From an uncultured bacterium (GTDB lineage Bacteria; Actinomycetota; Coriobacteriia; Coriobacteriales; Coriobacteriaceae), in assembly GCA_905216045.1 (NCBI GenBank), contig CAJMSL010000019.1, positions 1 to 22,449 of the forward strand: DNA of 22,449 bases. The letters run 5' to 3'. Below are positions 1 through 8,024 of the stretch, one piece after another. Position 1 is the stretch's first letter. The number at the start of each line of letters is the position of its first letter. Under the pieces are notes generated by a model that was given only the letters and a program-made list of their open reading frames with translations, was not told where the DNA came from and made no database searches. A program made the translations under genes and the position numbers.

Positions 1-1027
1 CGGTGTGGCCGCGCTCCGCGGCCGCCAGAACCAGCTTACGCATGCGCTCGGCAGGAACTGTCAGACGGCCCTGGTCGCCCGGGAAGCGCGGGTTGGTATA
101 GGGCTCGGTGAGATATGCCGTGTGTTCGCTCGACACGCCGTCGAAGAACTGCTTAAAGCCTGGCGCCGAGAGCAGCGCGTTGTTCGCGTAGCGGGTCTGC
201 AGCTCTTCCAAGCGCGACTGGTCATCCAACAGCGTGGGGAACAGATGGGCTCGGATGCCCAACTTGCCGGCTGTCTGCAGTTTGTCGTAGACGTCGTCGC
301 GGATAAAATCGCAGCCCGGCATGGGCATGAGCGACATATCGCATATCGAGGTGATGCCCTGCTCGGCCATACGCCTCATTTGATCGGCGTAAGCGCTTGC
401 AATGCGATCCTCCCCCAGCCACTCAAGGCAGCGCGGTAGCAGCTGCATGGCAGCCGCCTCGTGAGCAATGCCCGTGAGCTCGCCGTTTGCGTCCTTGTCG
501 TAGCTGCCGCCCGCTGGTGGCTCGCTGTCGCGCGTGACGCCGAGTGCCTCGAGTGCGCGGCTGTTGAGCCACAGCGTGTGCCCGTCGCCCGAATACATAA
601 CGCAGGGACGATCGGGGAATGCCGCATCGAGCGACGCCATGGTAAGATGCTCGGGCGGGTACCAACGGTAGTAGCGCCCGCCCAGTGTCACAACCCAAGC
701 GTCGTCGGGCAGGTCCTGGGAAACCTCGAGCGCATGTTGCACCAGCGCCGCCTCGGACGTGCCCATATCCATGAGCATGTACGGCGAGGAACCGACCGAG
801 GTATGGAAGAAGTGCAGATGAGCGTCATGGAAACCGGGGCAGACAAACTGCTCGCCGTAGTCGATAACCGACGTAGCGGCAGGAGCGGTGGCGATCACGT
901 CATCGGGCGCACCGACTGCGACGATACGGTCGCCCGCGATGGCAATCGCCAGCTCGCGGGCGGTATCGATGCCGTCTTGCGCGGTAAAGACGTTCTTGGA
1001 GCGGATAATCCGATCGATATGTTGCAT
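1..1027 (-). CDS. YtcJ-like amidohydrolase (Amidohydro_3 family), C-terminus outside window
   Basis: Reading the minus strand from 1027 to the left edge gives an open frame of about 342 residues without a stop, so the gene is cut at its 3' end. The translation begins MQHIDRIIRSKNVFTAQDG, has the early beta-sandwich typical of metal-dependent amidohydrolases, and carries the metal-binding motif PGFHDAHLHFF (His70 and His72). A segment around residues 120-150 (YSGDGHTLWLNSRALEALG) is typical of the YtcJ/Amidohydro_3 branch. These enzymes hydrolyse amide or related C-N bonds; the substrate cannot be told from the sequence. Three in-frame ATGs at 1039, 1033 and 1027 compete; 1027 is chosen because a GGGGA lies five bases upstream, but the Shine-Dalgarno is weak for all three. 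The gene diverges from the M20 hydrolase at 1196, so the two may form a peptide/amide-salvage pair. Family confidence is high; exact start is uncertain. Confidence 0.85.
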   Translation of the reverse strand, partial: MQHIDRIIRSKNVFTAQDGIDTARELAIAIAGDRIVAVGAPDDVIATAPAATSVIDYGEQFVCPGFHDAHLHFFHTSVGSSPYMLMDMGTSEAALVQHALEVSQDLPDDAWVVTLGGRYYRWYPPEHLTMASLDAAFPDRPCVMYSGDGHTLWLNSRALEALGVTRDSEPPAGGSYDKDANGELTGIAHEAAAMQLLPRCLEWLGEDRIASAYADQMRRMAEQGITSICDMSLMPMPGCDFIRDDVYDKLQTAGKLGIRAHLFPTLLDDQSRLEELQTRYANNALLSAPGFKQFFDGVSSEHTAYLTEPYTNPRFPGDQGRLTVPAERMRKLVLAAAERGHT

Positions 1028-1114
1028 GGGCATCCCCATCTCTGGCAGGAAATTCAACACCCCCGAGTGTACTCCCCCGCCCTTGTAACAAAACCCCAAG
1101 CGGCAAACGGCAAC

Positions 1115-1144
1115 TTTACCAGCCCTAGCGGCAGGTGGCATACT
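1115..1144 (+). promoter_or_regulatory. Candidate promoter for the M20 hydrolase gene
   Basis: TTTACC (1115-1120) and CATACT (1139-1144) are separated by 18 bases, and a TG one base before the second box makes an extended -10. The position, about 50 bases before the ATG at 1196, suits a sigma-70-type promoter. Each box matches consensus at only four of six bases, so this is a candidate only. Confidence 0.4.
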
Positions 1145-1195
1145 GGAGAGAGCCTGTACGATTTTGCGATCAACCCAGCAAGGAGCAAATCGACC

Positions 1196-2659
1196 ATGAC
1201 GAAGACCAAGGCACAGCAGATTATGGCGGCGACCGAGGCTCGCGCGGCTGACGACGTCACCGCAGCCATCAAAGATATCGCTACCGAGTTTGAGCCCTAT
1301 ATCATCAAGCAGCGCCGCCACTTCCATAAGCACCCGGAGCTGAGCCTCGCCGAGGAGCGCACGACCTCCGACATCGCCAACCAGCTTGACGCCATGAATA
1401 TCCCCTACGAGCGTCCCCTTAAGACGGGCCTTGTGGCGACCCTTCGCGGCACCGCGCCGGATGCCTACCGCGAGGACGGCACGCCACGCCGCCGCATCCT
1501 GCTGCGCGCCGACATCGACGCCCTGCCCGTCACCGAGCAGACCGGCGAGGAGTTCGCCAGCGTCAACGAGGGCTGCATGCACGCCTGCGGCCACGACTGC
1601 CATATCGCCATGATGCTCGGAACGCTGCAAATCCTGCGCCATATGACCGACGATATCCACGGCGAGGTCCGCATCGTCTTCCAGCCCAGCGAGGAAAACG
1701 GCCAGGGCGCCAAGCTCATGATCGGCACGGGTGTGCTCGACGGCGTCGATGGCGCCTACGCCGCGCACATCTGGAGCGAGGTCGACGCCGGCACCGTGAG
1801 CTGCGAGCCCGGCCCGCGCATGGCCAATACCGACTGGTTCCGCATCGATGTCCGCGGCACCTCGTGCCATGGCGCCATGCCCCAACGCGGTCACGACGCC
1901 GTTATGGTTGCCGCCGAGATCGTCAATGCCCTGCAGACCATCGTCTCGCGCGAAATCAGCCCCTACGAGCCGGCTGTCATCACCGTCGGCGAGCTGCACG
2001 GCGGCACCGCACACAACGTTATCGCCGGCACGGCCTACCTCGCCGGCACGGTGCGCACCTACGGCGATTCGACCCACGAGGAAATGCCGGAGCTCATGCG
2101 CCGCATCGTGGAGCATACCGCGGCAGCTCTGGGCGCCGAGGCAGAGCTCACCGACTACACCATCGCCAACTACAAGGTCGAAAACGACGCAGCCTCGAGC
2201 GAGCGCTGCCGTCAGGCTGTAATCACGTGCCTGGGCCCCACTGGCCAAGGCCATTACCGCGGCACGCTTTCGGGCGAGGATTTTTCGGAGTATCTGCGCC
2301 GCGTACCCGGCGTGCTCGCCTTTGTAGGCACGCGCAACCCCAAGATTGGCGCCACGTACGCCCAGCATTCCTGCTTTTACAAGATTGACGAGACCGTGCT
2401 GGCAAAGGGCTCCATGGTGGCCGCCCAGTATGCTATCGACTTTTTGGCCGAGCCCACGCAAGAGGAGCTCGACGGCCCCGCGATTACCGCGGTCGCCGAA
2501 ACCAACCCCGATCTGGCCGCCAAGTTGCGCTCTGCCAAGGCGACGACCGCCGAGGCCCATGACGCCATCCATGATGCCCGAACGGCTCGCCATGCCGCGA
2601 TCAAGGGCATCCACGACGCACGCGCTGCTGCACGCCGCGAGGAGAAGCACGACGAGTAA
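1196..2659 (+). CDS. M20 family metallo-amidohydrolase/peptidase (hippurate/AbgB-type)
   Basis: A 487-residue zinc-type aminoacylase/carboxypeptidase of the M20D branch (hippurate hydrolase, N-acyl-amino-acid amidohydrolase, AbgB-like). Visible signatures are RHFHKHPELS (41-50), RADIDALPVTEQTGEEF (104-120), the metal-binding MHACGHDCH (128-136), QPSEEN with the paired catalytic glutamates (163-168), SGEDFSEY (359-366) and the late metal histidine in HSCFYKIDE (391-399). It should remove an acyl or aryl-acyl group from an amino acid or peptide in the cytoplasm. The open frame extends upstream to 461, but the family starts at MTKTKAQQIM, preceded by AAGGAG ten bases before the ATG. A charged, Ala-rich tail of about 60 residues (425-487) goes beyond the usual end of the family. 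Stop is TAA. The exact substrate is unknown. Confidence 0.92.
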   Translation: MTKTKAQQIMAATEARAADDVTAAIKDIATEFEPYIIKQRRHFHKHPELSLAEERTTSDIANQLDAMNIPYERPLKTGLVATLRGTAPDAYREDGTPRRRILLRADIDALPVTEQTGEEFASVNEGCMHACGHDCHIAMMLGTLQILRHMTDDIHGEVRIVFQPSEENGQGAKLMIGTGVLDGVDGAYAAHIWSEVDAGTVSCEPGPRMANTDWFRIDVRGTSCHGAMPQRGHDAVMVAAEIVNALQTIVSREISPYEPAVITVGELHGGTAHNVIAGTAYLAGTVRTYGDSTHEEMPELMRRIVEHTAAALGAEAELTDYTIANYKVENDAASSERCRQAVITCLGPTGQGHYRGTLSGEDFSEYLRRVPGVLAFVGTRNPKIGATYAQHSCFYKIDETVLAKGSMVAAQYAIDFLAEPTQEELDGPAITAVAETNPDLAAKLRSAKATTAEAHDAIHDARTARHAAIKGIHDARAAARREEKHDE

Positions 2660-2704
2660 TCGATTCGCTGGCATCTCGCAGTCATAGCCACATCGCGATG
2701 TCAA

Positions 2705-2740
2705 AGCGGGGGCGGACGTTTCGACACGTCCGCCCCCGCT
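2705..2740. terminator. Bidirectional hairpin terminator between convergent genes
   Basis: Perfect 14-bp arms (2705-2718 and 2727-2740, very G+C rich) enclose an 8-base loop. It lies between the stop of the M20 gene on the plus strand and the stop of the zinc-ribbon gene on the minus strand. U-tracts are poor on both sides, so it may be a shared but imperfect intrinsic terminator. Confidence 0.65.
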
Positions 2741-2790
2741 CATTTGTCAAGCGCTATTTCTACCCCGTCTCCAAATGGCAGACGGCATGG

Positions 2791-4068
2791 CTACTCGTCC
2801 TGAGGTTCCTCGTCGGAGCTTGGCTCGGACGCCGACTCAGGTGCAGGTGCCGGCTCAGGCTCAGGCGCAGGCTCGGGCTCAGATGCCGTCTCAGACTCGG
2901 GCGCCGGCTCAGGCTCGGTCGCGGGAGCGGGTGCAGGTGCCGGCGAAGCATCCGGAGCACTGTAACCCGAAGCAGCGGACTTCTTCTCGAAGGGCAACAC
3001 AAAAGTCAGGACGTCGTCCTTATCCTCATCGGCCCACTCGCTTGCATAGCGTGCGGCCCTATAGCCAACGGCACGGTGCTTGAGCATCTTGCCAAAGACC
3101 GTAAGAAATACGGTGACGAAAGCGACCAGCACCAAGAACAGCGCGAGCGTGACGCCACCGCCGGTAACGATTGCCTCAATACCCGTAGGACGATAGTAGT
3201 AGCTATACATACCGACAGAGGCAATGGCGCCAAAGACGACCGTCAAGATCCATGTGACAACGTTGGCGACCAGGCCGGTCAAAAACTCGGGAAGGAACGA
3301 AGCACAGAACAGCTTGGTCTTGTTGTGCTTAAACGCCGCCCAGACCTTATCGAGCGAAAACGCGCTCTCGACGCGCCCGGTCACCGCAAAGTGCATCACA
3401 GCAATGTCGGCGAACATCTTAAAGAAGACACCCAGAATCGCCGAGGCAATTAGCACCAGGACGAGCAGGCCGAGCGAACCGAACAGCGCAGCCTCGAGCG
3501 CATAAGAGCCGTAATAAGAATACGAGCCCGCGGCGCCAATTACCACGCCCTCCACCAGCGAAAGCACTACACCGATAACGGGAATGGCAGCGATAACCTC
3601 GAGCACGACCGAAATAACGCTCGAAAAGACTCCAAGGCCAAACGATGTGGAACGCATCAACGGACGATCCATGCCGTCATCGACCTTGAGCGAAAGATCA
3701 CGGCCCCACTCAATACCAAAGCCGGAACCGCACACGCTCGCAATGCAAGCTGCCAAAAAGCCGATGGCAGCCGCAATGCCGCCAATAACGGGAATAAACA
3801 ACACGAGCACCGACACAACGCAAATCAGCGCCGGCAAAAACGCGATTTGGCATACACGCTGAAGCACGCCCGGAGTCTTGGTCATATCTTGGAACGCCTG
3901 AGCCACACAGCCCTTTGGCACATTCGCCACGGGCGGCTGCGGAACAAACTGCTGGGGCTGAGGCTGTCCCTGGGGAGCGGGGCCAGCGGCACCGGCATTA
4001 GGAGCACCACACACGCCGCAGAACTTGTCGTTATCGCCCATGGGGGCGCCACACTGCGAGCAGAACAT
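2791..4068 (-). CDS. Zinc-ribbon polytopic membrane protein (DUF4013-like) with Pro/Glu/Ala tail
   Basis: A 425-residue protein in three parts. Residues 1-22 form a zinc ribbon with CxxC pairs (Cys3, Cys6, Cys17, Cys20). Residues 25-50 are a Pro/Gln-rich linker. Residues 75-330 contain about six hydrophobic helices; the segment DIAVMHFAVTGRVESAFSLD (221-240) followed by a helix resembles DUF4013-type proteins. The tail from about 370 is almost only P, A, E, S and T (PEPAPE-like repeats) and ends in an acidic patch. The start at 4068 is preferred over 4140 because the zinc ribbon begins there and AAGGGATG stands eight bases upstream. Stop is TAG. Function is unknown; the soluble ribbon and tail should face the cytoplasm unless topology is unusual. 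It stands alone between YitT upstream and the hairpin at 2705 downstream. Confidence 0.85.
   Translation of the reverse strand: MFCSQCGAPMGDNDKFCGVCGAPNAGAAGPAPQGQPQPQQFVPQPPVANVPKGCVAQAFQDMTKTPGVLQRVCQIAFLPALICVVSVLVLFIPVIGGIAAAIGFLAACIASVCGSGFGIEWGRDLSLKVDDGMDRPLMRSTSFGLGVFSSVISVVLEVIAAIPVIGVVLSLVEGVVIGAAGSYSYYGSYALEAALFGSLGLLVLVLIASAILGVFFKMFADIAVMHFAVTGRVESAFSLDKVWAAFKHNKTKLFCASFLPEFLTGLVANVVTWILTVVFGAIASVGMYSYYYRPTGIEAIVTGGGVTLALFLVLVAFVTVFLTVFGKMLKHRAVGYRAARYASEWADEDKDDVLTFVLPFEKKSAASGYSAPDASPAPAPAPATEPEPAPESETASEPEPAPEPEPAPAPESASEPSSDEEPQDE
2795..2955 (-). repeat. Low-complexity tandem repeats encoding PEPAPE-type tail
   Basis: Imperfect 6-base units (GGCTCA/GGCTCG/GGCGCA on the plus strand) repeat in tandem and encode the Pro/Glu/Ala tail of the zinc-ribbon protein. 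Such tracts are prone to change in unit number. Confidence 0.7.
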
Positions 4069-4217
4069 AGAATCATCCCTTCGTATCTTGAACGAATCAC
4101 TTGGATCGCAAACGATGTCTTTAGCATCATTATTGCCCAATGTGGGGTCAAATACTCAAAGATGACCGATTTGCAAGGTACACGGCGCCAGCAGGCGGTT
4201 CGTTGAATACGTCTGTG

Positions 4218-5240
4218 CTAGTTCGTTCCGCGGAAGCCCTTGCCGACGATCTCGGAGCTATCGACGATCGTGATAAAGGCACCCGGATCGACTTCGCGCG
4301 CATAGCGGCGTAGTTGCACGGCCTCGCGACGGCTCAGCACGCTCATGATCACCGTCACGCACTTGCCCGATAAGGCACCGTAGCCGCGGCTGATGGTCGC
4401 CGTGCGGTTGAGATGCTTGACGATAAACTCCTCGACCTTAAGGGGCTCGGAACAAATGACCGTGCAGACTTTGCGCAGGTGAATGCTCTCAATGGCTTTG
4501 TCGACCACAAGCGTCTTGGCAAACAGGCCGAGCACGCAATACAGACCGACACGCGGGCCATACAAAAAGGCCGCGATGGTCACGATGCCGATATCGACCA
4601 GTAGCAGGGCGCGGCCAATCTCGAGCGTGGTGCGGCGTTTGAGGATCATAGCGAGAATGTCCGTGCCACCCGTCGAGGCGCCGATGTCAAAGACGATGGC
4701 ACTGCCGAGCGCCGGCAAGATGACGGCAAAGCACAGGTCGAGCCACATATCACCCGTCAGAGAGACATCGGTCGGAATGAAGAGCTCAAACAGCGAGACG
4801 TAGGCGGACAGCGCAAACGAGGCGAAGACGCTCCAAAGAATCGCCTTGCGCTCCAAAAAGATAAAGCCCAAAACGACGAGAACCGCGTTGATAATCCACA
4901 TAAAGACGCCGACGGGCAGAGTCGGGAACAGCGTGGACAGAATGACCGACATGCCCGAGGTGCCGCCAAAAGCAAAGTGATTAGGGGTTTTAAACGCAAC
5001 GATGGCAAAGGCCGTAAGAATCAGACCCAGATTGAGCTCGGCAAAAAAGCGCGGGAAGCCTGGCTCCTGGCTGCGCTTTTGGCCGGCACGCTCGCCGCGC
5101 TCGATATCGGTGCGATCGACCACGCGCTCCATCGGCACTACGGGAGGACGATGCATCTCCTCGGCAGCACGCGATGCCGCCTCTGCCGCGGCGGCCTCAA
5201 TTGCCCATGCTTTGCTTTCTGTCTCGTGCTCGTCGGCCAT
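4218..5240 (-). CDS. YitT family membrane protein with DUF2179 domain
   Basis: A 340-residue YitT/DUF161 family protein. About five to six membrane helices lie between residues 66 and 245, including the family glycine motifs FGGTSGMSVIL (91-101) and ASTGGTDILAMIL (188-200). A soluble DUF2179 domain follows (about 255-335). Family members are sometimes called putative transporters, but no substrate is established. The first 65 residues are an extra hydrophilic, Ala/Glu-rich and then basic extension not usual in the family. The start is supported by GAGGAG eight bases before the ATG at 5240. Stop is TAG. It is separated from the asp23 operon upstream by a strong hairpin and a copy of the GGGACAGG-type repeat, so it is probably transcribed on its own. 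Confidence 0.92.
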   Translation of the reverse strand: MADEHETESKAWAIEAAAAEAASRAAEEMHRPPVVPMERVVDRTDIERGERAGQKRSQEPGFPRFFAELNLGLILTAFAIVAFKTPNHFAFGGTSGMSVILSTLFPTLPVGVFMWIINAVLVVLGFIFLERKAILWSVFASFALSAYVSLFELFIPTDVSLTGDMWLDLCFAVILPALGSAIVFDIGASTGGTDILAMILKRRTTLEIGRALLLVDIGIVTIAAFLYGPRVGLYCVLGLFAKTLVVDKAIESIHLRKVCTVICSEPLKVEEFIVKHLNRTATISRGYGALSGKCVTVIMSVLSRREAVQLRRYAREVDPGAFITIVDSSEIVGKGFRGTN

Positions 5241-5354
5241 TACGGCAACTCCTCGTTAACAATTTGGAAACAATGCGCCCATTAGGGTAACGCGGAACGT
5301 GGGGATTGCAACCCTTAGTTAGACGAGCGGTATGGCTACATCGGGAGCGTACAG

Positions 5355-5394
5355 AAACGGCCGGCCACGCTTTTGCTTGCGCGGTCGGCCGTTT
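5355..5394 (-). terminator. Hairpin downstream of the asp23 operon
   Basis: Arms 5355-5370 and 5379-5394 pair over 16 positions with one G-U and one A-C mismatch around an 8-base loop. On the minus strand the stem ends in CCGTTT and is followed by CTGT, a weak U-tract. It lies about 50 bases after the asp23 stop codon, so an intrinsic terminator for that operon is the simplest reading. Confidence 0.55.
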
Positions 5395-5411
5395 AACGTT
5401 TTCGCAGATAA

Positions 5412-5447
5412 AACCTGCCAAAACAAACCTGTCTTTTTTGGAAGGTT
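5412..5447 (-). repeat. Intergenic hairpin repeat, copy A (GACAGG core)
   Basis: On the minus strand AACCTTCCAAAA and TTTTGGCAGGTT pair with one mismatch around a loop holding AAGACAGGTTTG. The left arm overlaps the TAA stop of asp23. The stem, the loop and the following ATCTGCGAAAACGTT closely match copy B at 10264, so they are copies of one repeat. Confidence 0.75.
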
Positions 5448-5961
5448 ACTCGTGCTGGCTGGTGCGGTGCTCGTACTCCTCGGGGGTGATGACGTCCTCG
5501 ATGCGCAGGTTGACGCCCGCCACCTCAAGGCCCGTCATCGCGGCAAGGCGCTCGGTGACGCGTGCCTTGACATCGTCGAAGATCGCGGGCGCATAGGCAC
5601 CGTACTCGATAATGACGGAGATGTTGACGACCACGCGATTGTCATCGGTGACCTCGACCGTCACGCCCTTGGTCAGATTCTCGGCACCAAACTGCTCCTG
5701 CACAAAGTGCATGAGGTTACCCTACATGCCCAGAACGTGCGGAACCTCGCGGGTGGCCATGGCAACGATCTTCTCGATCACACCGTTGGAATAGGTCAGC
5801 GAGTCCTCGGACTCGTCCGCCTCTTCGTCGTCCTCATCCTCATCGGACTCGACCTCGACAAGAGCCTCGTCCTCGAGCGTCACATCCTCGGCTTCGGCGA
5901 CGACCGCCTCGTTCTCCTCGAGCTCGGTATCGGCTACATCGACCTTCGTATTAAAAGCCAT
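5446..5961 (-). pseudogene. Asp23/Gls24 family envelope stress protein, split by an in-frame TAG
   Basis: One continuous frame of 172 codons is broken only by TAG at codon 80. The first 79 residues are an acidic region (about 15-53) followed by SLTYSNGVIEKIVAMATREV; after the stop come GNLMHFVQEQFG, GVTVEVTDDNRVVVNISVII and a C-terminal segment typical of Asp23/Gls24 proteins (VNLRIEDVITPEEY). Family members are cytoplasmic, membrane-associated through AmaP, and linked to alkaline or envelope stress. The start at 5961 has GGAGG five bases upstream. Two fragments could be made: residues 1-79, or a reinitiated 88-residue piece from the ATG at 5712, two codons after GGT AAC CTC. Neither would be a complete domain. 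It is the last gene of the amaP/DUF2273/asp23 operon; the final stop is TAA. The reading may be a nonsense mutation, a sequence error or readthrough. Confidence 0.8.
5722..5724 (-). other. In-frame amber codon inside asp23
   Basis: The minus strand reads GGC ATG TAG GGT AAC CTC ATG, with the same frame open on both sides. A single-base change from AAG, CAG or GAG would restore a full Asp23/Gls24 protein. Confidence 0.85.
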
Positions 5962-6005
5962 GGTTCCTCCTTATGCCCGCCGCGGATGCGACAGTCGAAT
6001 ACGTA

Positions 6006-6383
6006 TTAGCGGCCGCTAAACAGACGGCCGAAGAAGTTGACGATACCGTTCTCGCCGTCGCGAATCTGGCCGATCACGGCGCCGATCAGCACAAAGAATG
6101 CGATGACGAGCGTGTCCCACAGGCCGAGCGTGAGCACCAACACGGCGAGGATAAAGCCAGCGACGGCGCCGAGCGTGGTGTTGGGATGACGCACAGCATA
6201 GCTCCAGATGGCAGCGCCCGTACCCTTGATGAGACCCATAGCCTCGTCAAAATCCGCGGCTGCCGCGTCTTGCAACTCGGTTGCCTCTGCTTTGGAATCA
6301 ACAGGTTCGCTCGCCGGCGTGGCGCTCTGGTCAATCGTCAGGCGCGGCGTACGAGCGGTCTTATCTTGATTGGTATCACTCAC
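6006..6383 (-). CDS. DUF2273-like small membrane protein of the asp23 operon
   Basis: A 125-residue protein with a hydrophilic N-terminal half (1-65) and two adjacent membrane helices (about 69-87 and 91-106), ending in VNFFGRLFSGR. Small two-helix proteins of this kind (DUF2273) are the usual partner between AmaP and Asp23. The true start is GTG at 6383: it overlaps the upstream amaP stop as GTGAGTGA and has GGAGG six bases before it. A longer open frame to 6596 runs inside amaP and is a shadow. The overlap implies translational coupling to amaP. Stop is TAA; asp23 starts 44 bases downstream with its own ribosome binding site. Role in the complex is inferred from context only. Confidence 0.85.
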   Translation of the reverse strand: MSDTNQDKTARTPRLTIDQSATPASEPVDSKAEATELQDAAAADFDEAMGLIKGTGAAIWSYAVRHPNTTLGAVAGFILAVLVLTLGLWDTLVIAFFVLIGAVIGQIRDGENGIVNFFGRLFSGR

Positions 6384-6921
6384 CGGAAACCTCCACGGTC
6401 TGGACGGTAGTCTTGGACGGCAAAAAACGGACGCGCGTGGTCGTACCCGGCGTGCCGAGCATGGTGTCGCAAGCTTCTTCGATGCGCTGCTGCATCGCGG
6501 TAGCCAGAGATGCCACGTCCTTATCGTCAAGCGCGATAGCCTCGACCTTAAATCGGACGTGCGAATCGTCGGGGCCTTGGACGCGGGCCTCGACATGCTC
6601 GACCATCACGCGGTCGTCGCGCTCGGCAGCAGCCCTGGCACACGAAGAAAGCGCCGCGAGCGTGACCTCGATATTGCGCTCCCCCGCCGGATGCACGCAG
6701 GACGGCTCGCGACGAGCAAACATCAGGCGGAAGAAGCTTACCAGTACGCCGATCGCCACAACTCCGCCGCATGCCGTCACGACAATGCGCGGCATGGGGT
6801 CGCGCATCAGCAGCATAAAGCGATACGTATACGGCCCCCAAAACTGGCAGACAAGCGTACCCAGCGCCACGATGGTGGCGGCAAGATACACGATCGCTAG
6901 GGCTCGTTTGAGTACGCGCAC
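6376..6921 (-). CDS. amaP: AmaP-like alkaline shock response membrane anchor protein
   Basis: A 181-residue protein with two N-terminal membrane helices (about 7-24 and 46-66), then a basic FRLMFARRE junction and a cytoplasmic domain rich in alternating beta strands and a helix (NIEVTLAALSSCARAAAERD, VRFKVEAIALDD). This layout, and its place directly upstream of a DUF2273 protein and an Asp23 family gene, match AmaP, which anchors Asp23 to the membrane in Firmicutes. Sequence conservation in this family is low, so the call leans on architecture and synteny. Start is GTG at 6921, with AGGGAG six bases upstream. Stop is TGA inside the GTGAGTGA overlap with the next gene. It is first in its operon. 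Confidence 0.75.
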   Translation of the reverse strand: MRVLKRALAIVYLAATIVALGTLVCQFWGPYTYRFMLLMRDPMPRIVVTACGGVVAIGVLVSFFRLMFARREPSCVHPAGERNIEVTLAALSSCARAAAERDDRVMVEHVEARVQGPDDSHVRFKVEAIALDDKDVASLATAMQQRIEEACDTMLGTPGTTTRVRFLPSKTTVQTVEVSGE

Positions 6922-6971
6922 GCGGCGCTCCCTTCAAATCTCGGCTCTCGAAATGCAAAACGATTCGCATC

Positions 6972-6977
6972 ATTATA
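6972..6977 (-). promoter_or_regulatory. Candidate -10 box for the amaP operon
   Basis: The minus strand reads TATAAT, a perfect -10 match, about 50 bases before the amaP start. It overlaps the U-tract of the yebC terminator and no clear -35 box is seen at 16-18 bases, so support is limited. Confidence 0.3.
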
Positions 6978-7018
6978 AAAGAGCCGGGTCCGGTGCTCTA
7001 CGCACGCGGATCCGGCTC
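6977..7018 (-). terminator. Intrinsic terminator after yebC
   Basis: GAGCCGGGTCCG (6981-6992) pairs with CGGATCCGGCTC (7007-7018) with one G-U type position, and an inner GTGC/GCAC pair extends the stem to about 16 bp. On the minus strand the stem is followed by TTTT, as expected for an intrinsic terminator. Confidence 0.8.
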
Positions 7019-7087
7019 ATCTATTCCACGAGGCTTGCATGCTCGCTTCATTATGCCCAGATATGCACGGCTTAACCCGTGCGGGCG

Positions 7088-7894
7088 CTACTCCTCCTCG
7101 AGGGCAGCGATGACCTCGTCGGTCATGTCCATGGTGCTGTAAACATCCTGGACGTCGTCGAGCTCCTCAAGACGGTCGATGAGGCGCTGGACCTTCTTGG
7201 CGTCGGCGCCGGAGACCTCGGTCGGGGTGGTCGGGACCATGGTGGTCGCGGAGCCCTTGACCTGGACGCCCTGCTCCTCGAGCGCCTTGGAGACAGCCAT
7301 GACCTCGTTGGCAGTAGTCCAGACGATCCACTCCTCGCCGGCGTCCTCGTAGTCCTCGCCACCGGCCTCGGCGATGGCCATCATGAACTCATCCTCGTCA
7401 CCGGCAGCACCGTTGGCGATCATGGTCTCCTTCTTGGCGTTCTCGTCCAGGATCTCCTTGGCGACGACGATCTGGCCCTTGCGCTCAAACTGGAAGGCGA
7501 CGGAGCCGGAGGTGCCCAGGTTGCCACCAGCGTGGGAGAAGGCGGAACGGACATCAGCGGCGGTACGGTTGCGGTTGTCGGTCAGGCAGTCGACGTAGAC
7601 GGCGACACCGGCGGGACCGTAGCCCTCGTACACGATGTTCTCGTAGACGGCGGCGTCAGCACCCGAACCAAAAGCCTTGTCGATAGCGGACTTGATCTTG
7701 TCCTTAGGCATGGACTGAGCCTTGGCCTTGGCAACGGCAGCGGCGAGGCTGGCGTTGTTCTCGGGCAGCGGGTCACCGCCGAGACGGGCAGCAACGGTGA
7801 TGTTGCGGCTGAGCTTGGAGAAGAGGGCGGAACGCTTGGCGTCCTGCGCGCCCTTACGATGCTTGGTTGTGGCCCACTTAGAGTGTCCGGACAT
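7088..7894 (-). CDS. yebC: YebC/PmpR family protein
   Basis: A 268-residue member of the YebC/TACO1 family, identified from its start MSGHSKWATTKHRKGAQDAK, the segment NNASLAAAVAKAKAQSMPKD, VYEGYGPAGVAVYVDCLTDN (about 93-112) and NRTAADVRSAFSHAGGNLG. Family members act as putative transcription regulators and, in recent work, as factors that help ribosomes through difficult sequences such as polyproline stretches. The length is slightly above the usual 240-250; an extra acidic stretch near residues 150-185 accounts for it. The start at 7894 has AGGAG six bases upstream. Stop is TAG. It is followed by a strong terminator and is probably monocistronic. In many bacteria yebC lies near ruvC; those genes are not in this window. 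Confidence 0.97.
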   Translation of the reverse strand: MSGHSKWATTKHRKGAQDAKRSALFSKLSRNITVAARLGGDPLPENNASLAAAVAKAKAQSMPKDKIKSAIDKAFGSGADAAVYENIVYEGYGPAGVAVYVDCLTDNRNRTAADVRSAFSHAGGNLGTSGSVAFQFERKGQIVVAKEILDENAKKETMIANGAAGDEDEFMMAIAEAGGEDYEDAGEEWIVWTTANEVMAVSKALEEQGVQVKGSATTMVPTTPTEVSGADAKKVQRLIDRLEELDDVQDVYSTMDMTDEVIAALEEE

Positions 7895-8024
7895 ACGTGT
7901 CTCCTATCGGTTTCGACCTAAAGCCCAGCGCAGATGCTCGGGCAATATAAACAAACGTCGTTATGATATACCTACTGGCCTGCGAGATAAACCCCAAAAT
8001 GAAGGCGTCGTGATGATGTCCCCT

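Noticed and set aside
461..1195. N-terminal extension of the M20 hydrolase frame
   Set aside because: This part is antisense to the amidohydrolase gene, has no family similarity, and the ATG at 1196 has a ribosome binding site and the expected N-terminus.
2795..2955. CRISPR-like or satellite repeat
   Set aside because: The hexamer units are in the coding frame of the Pro/Glu/Ala tail and have no spacer structure.
7079..7921. 280-codon plus-strand frame
   Set aside because: It mirrors yebC exactly and has Leu/Asp/Gly/Val-rich antisense composition.
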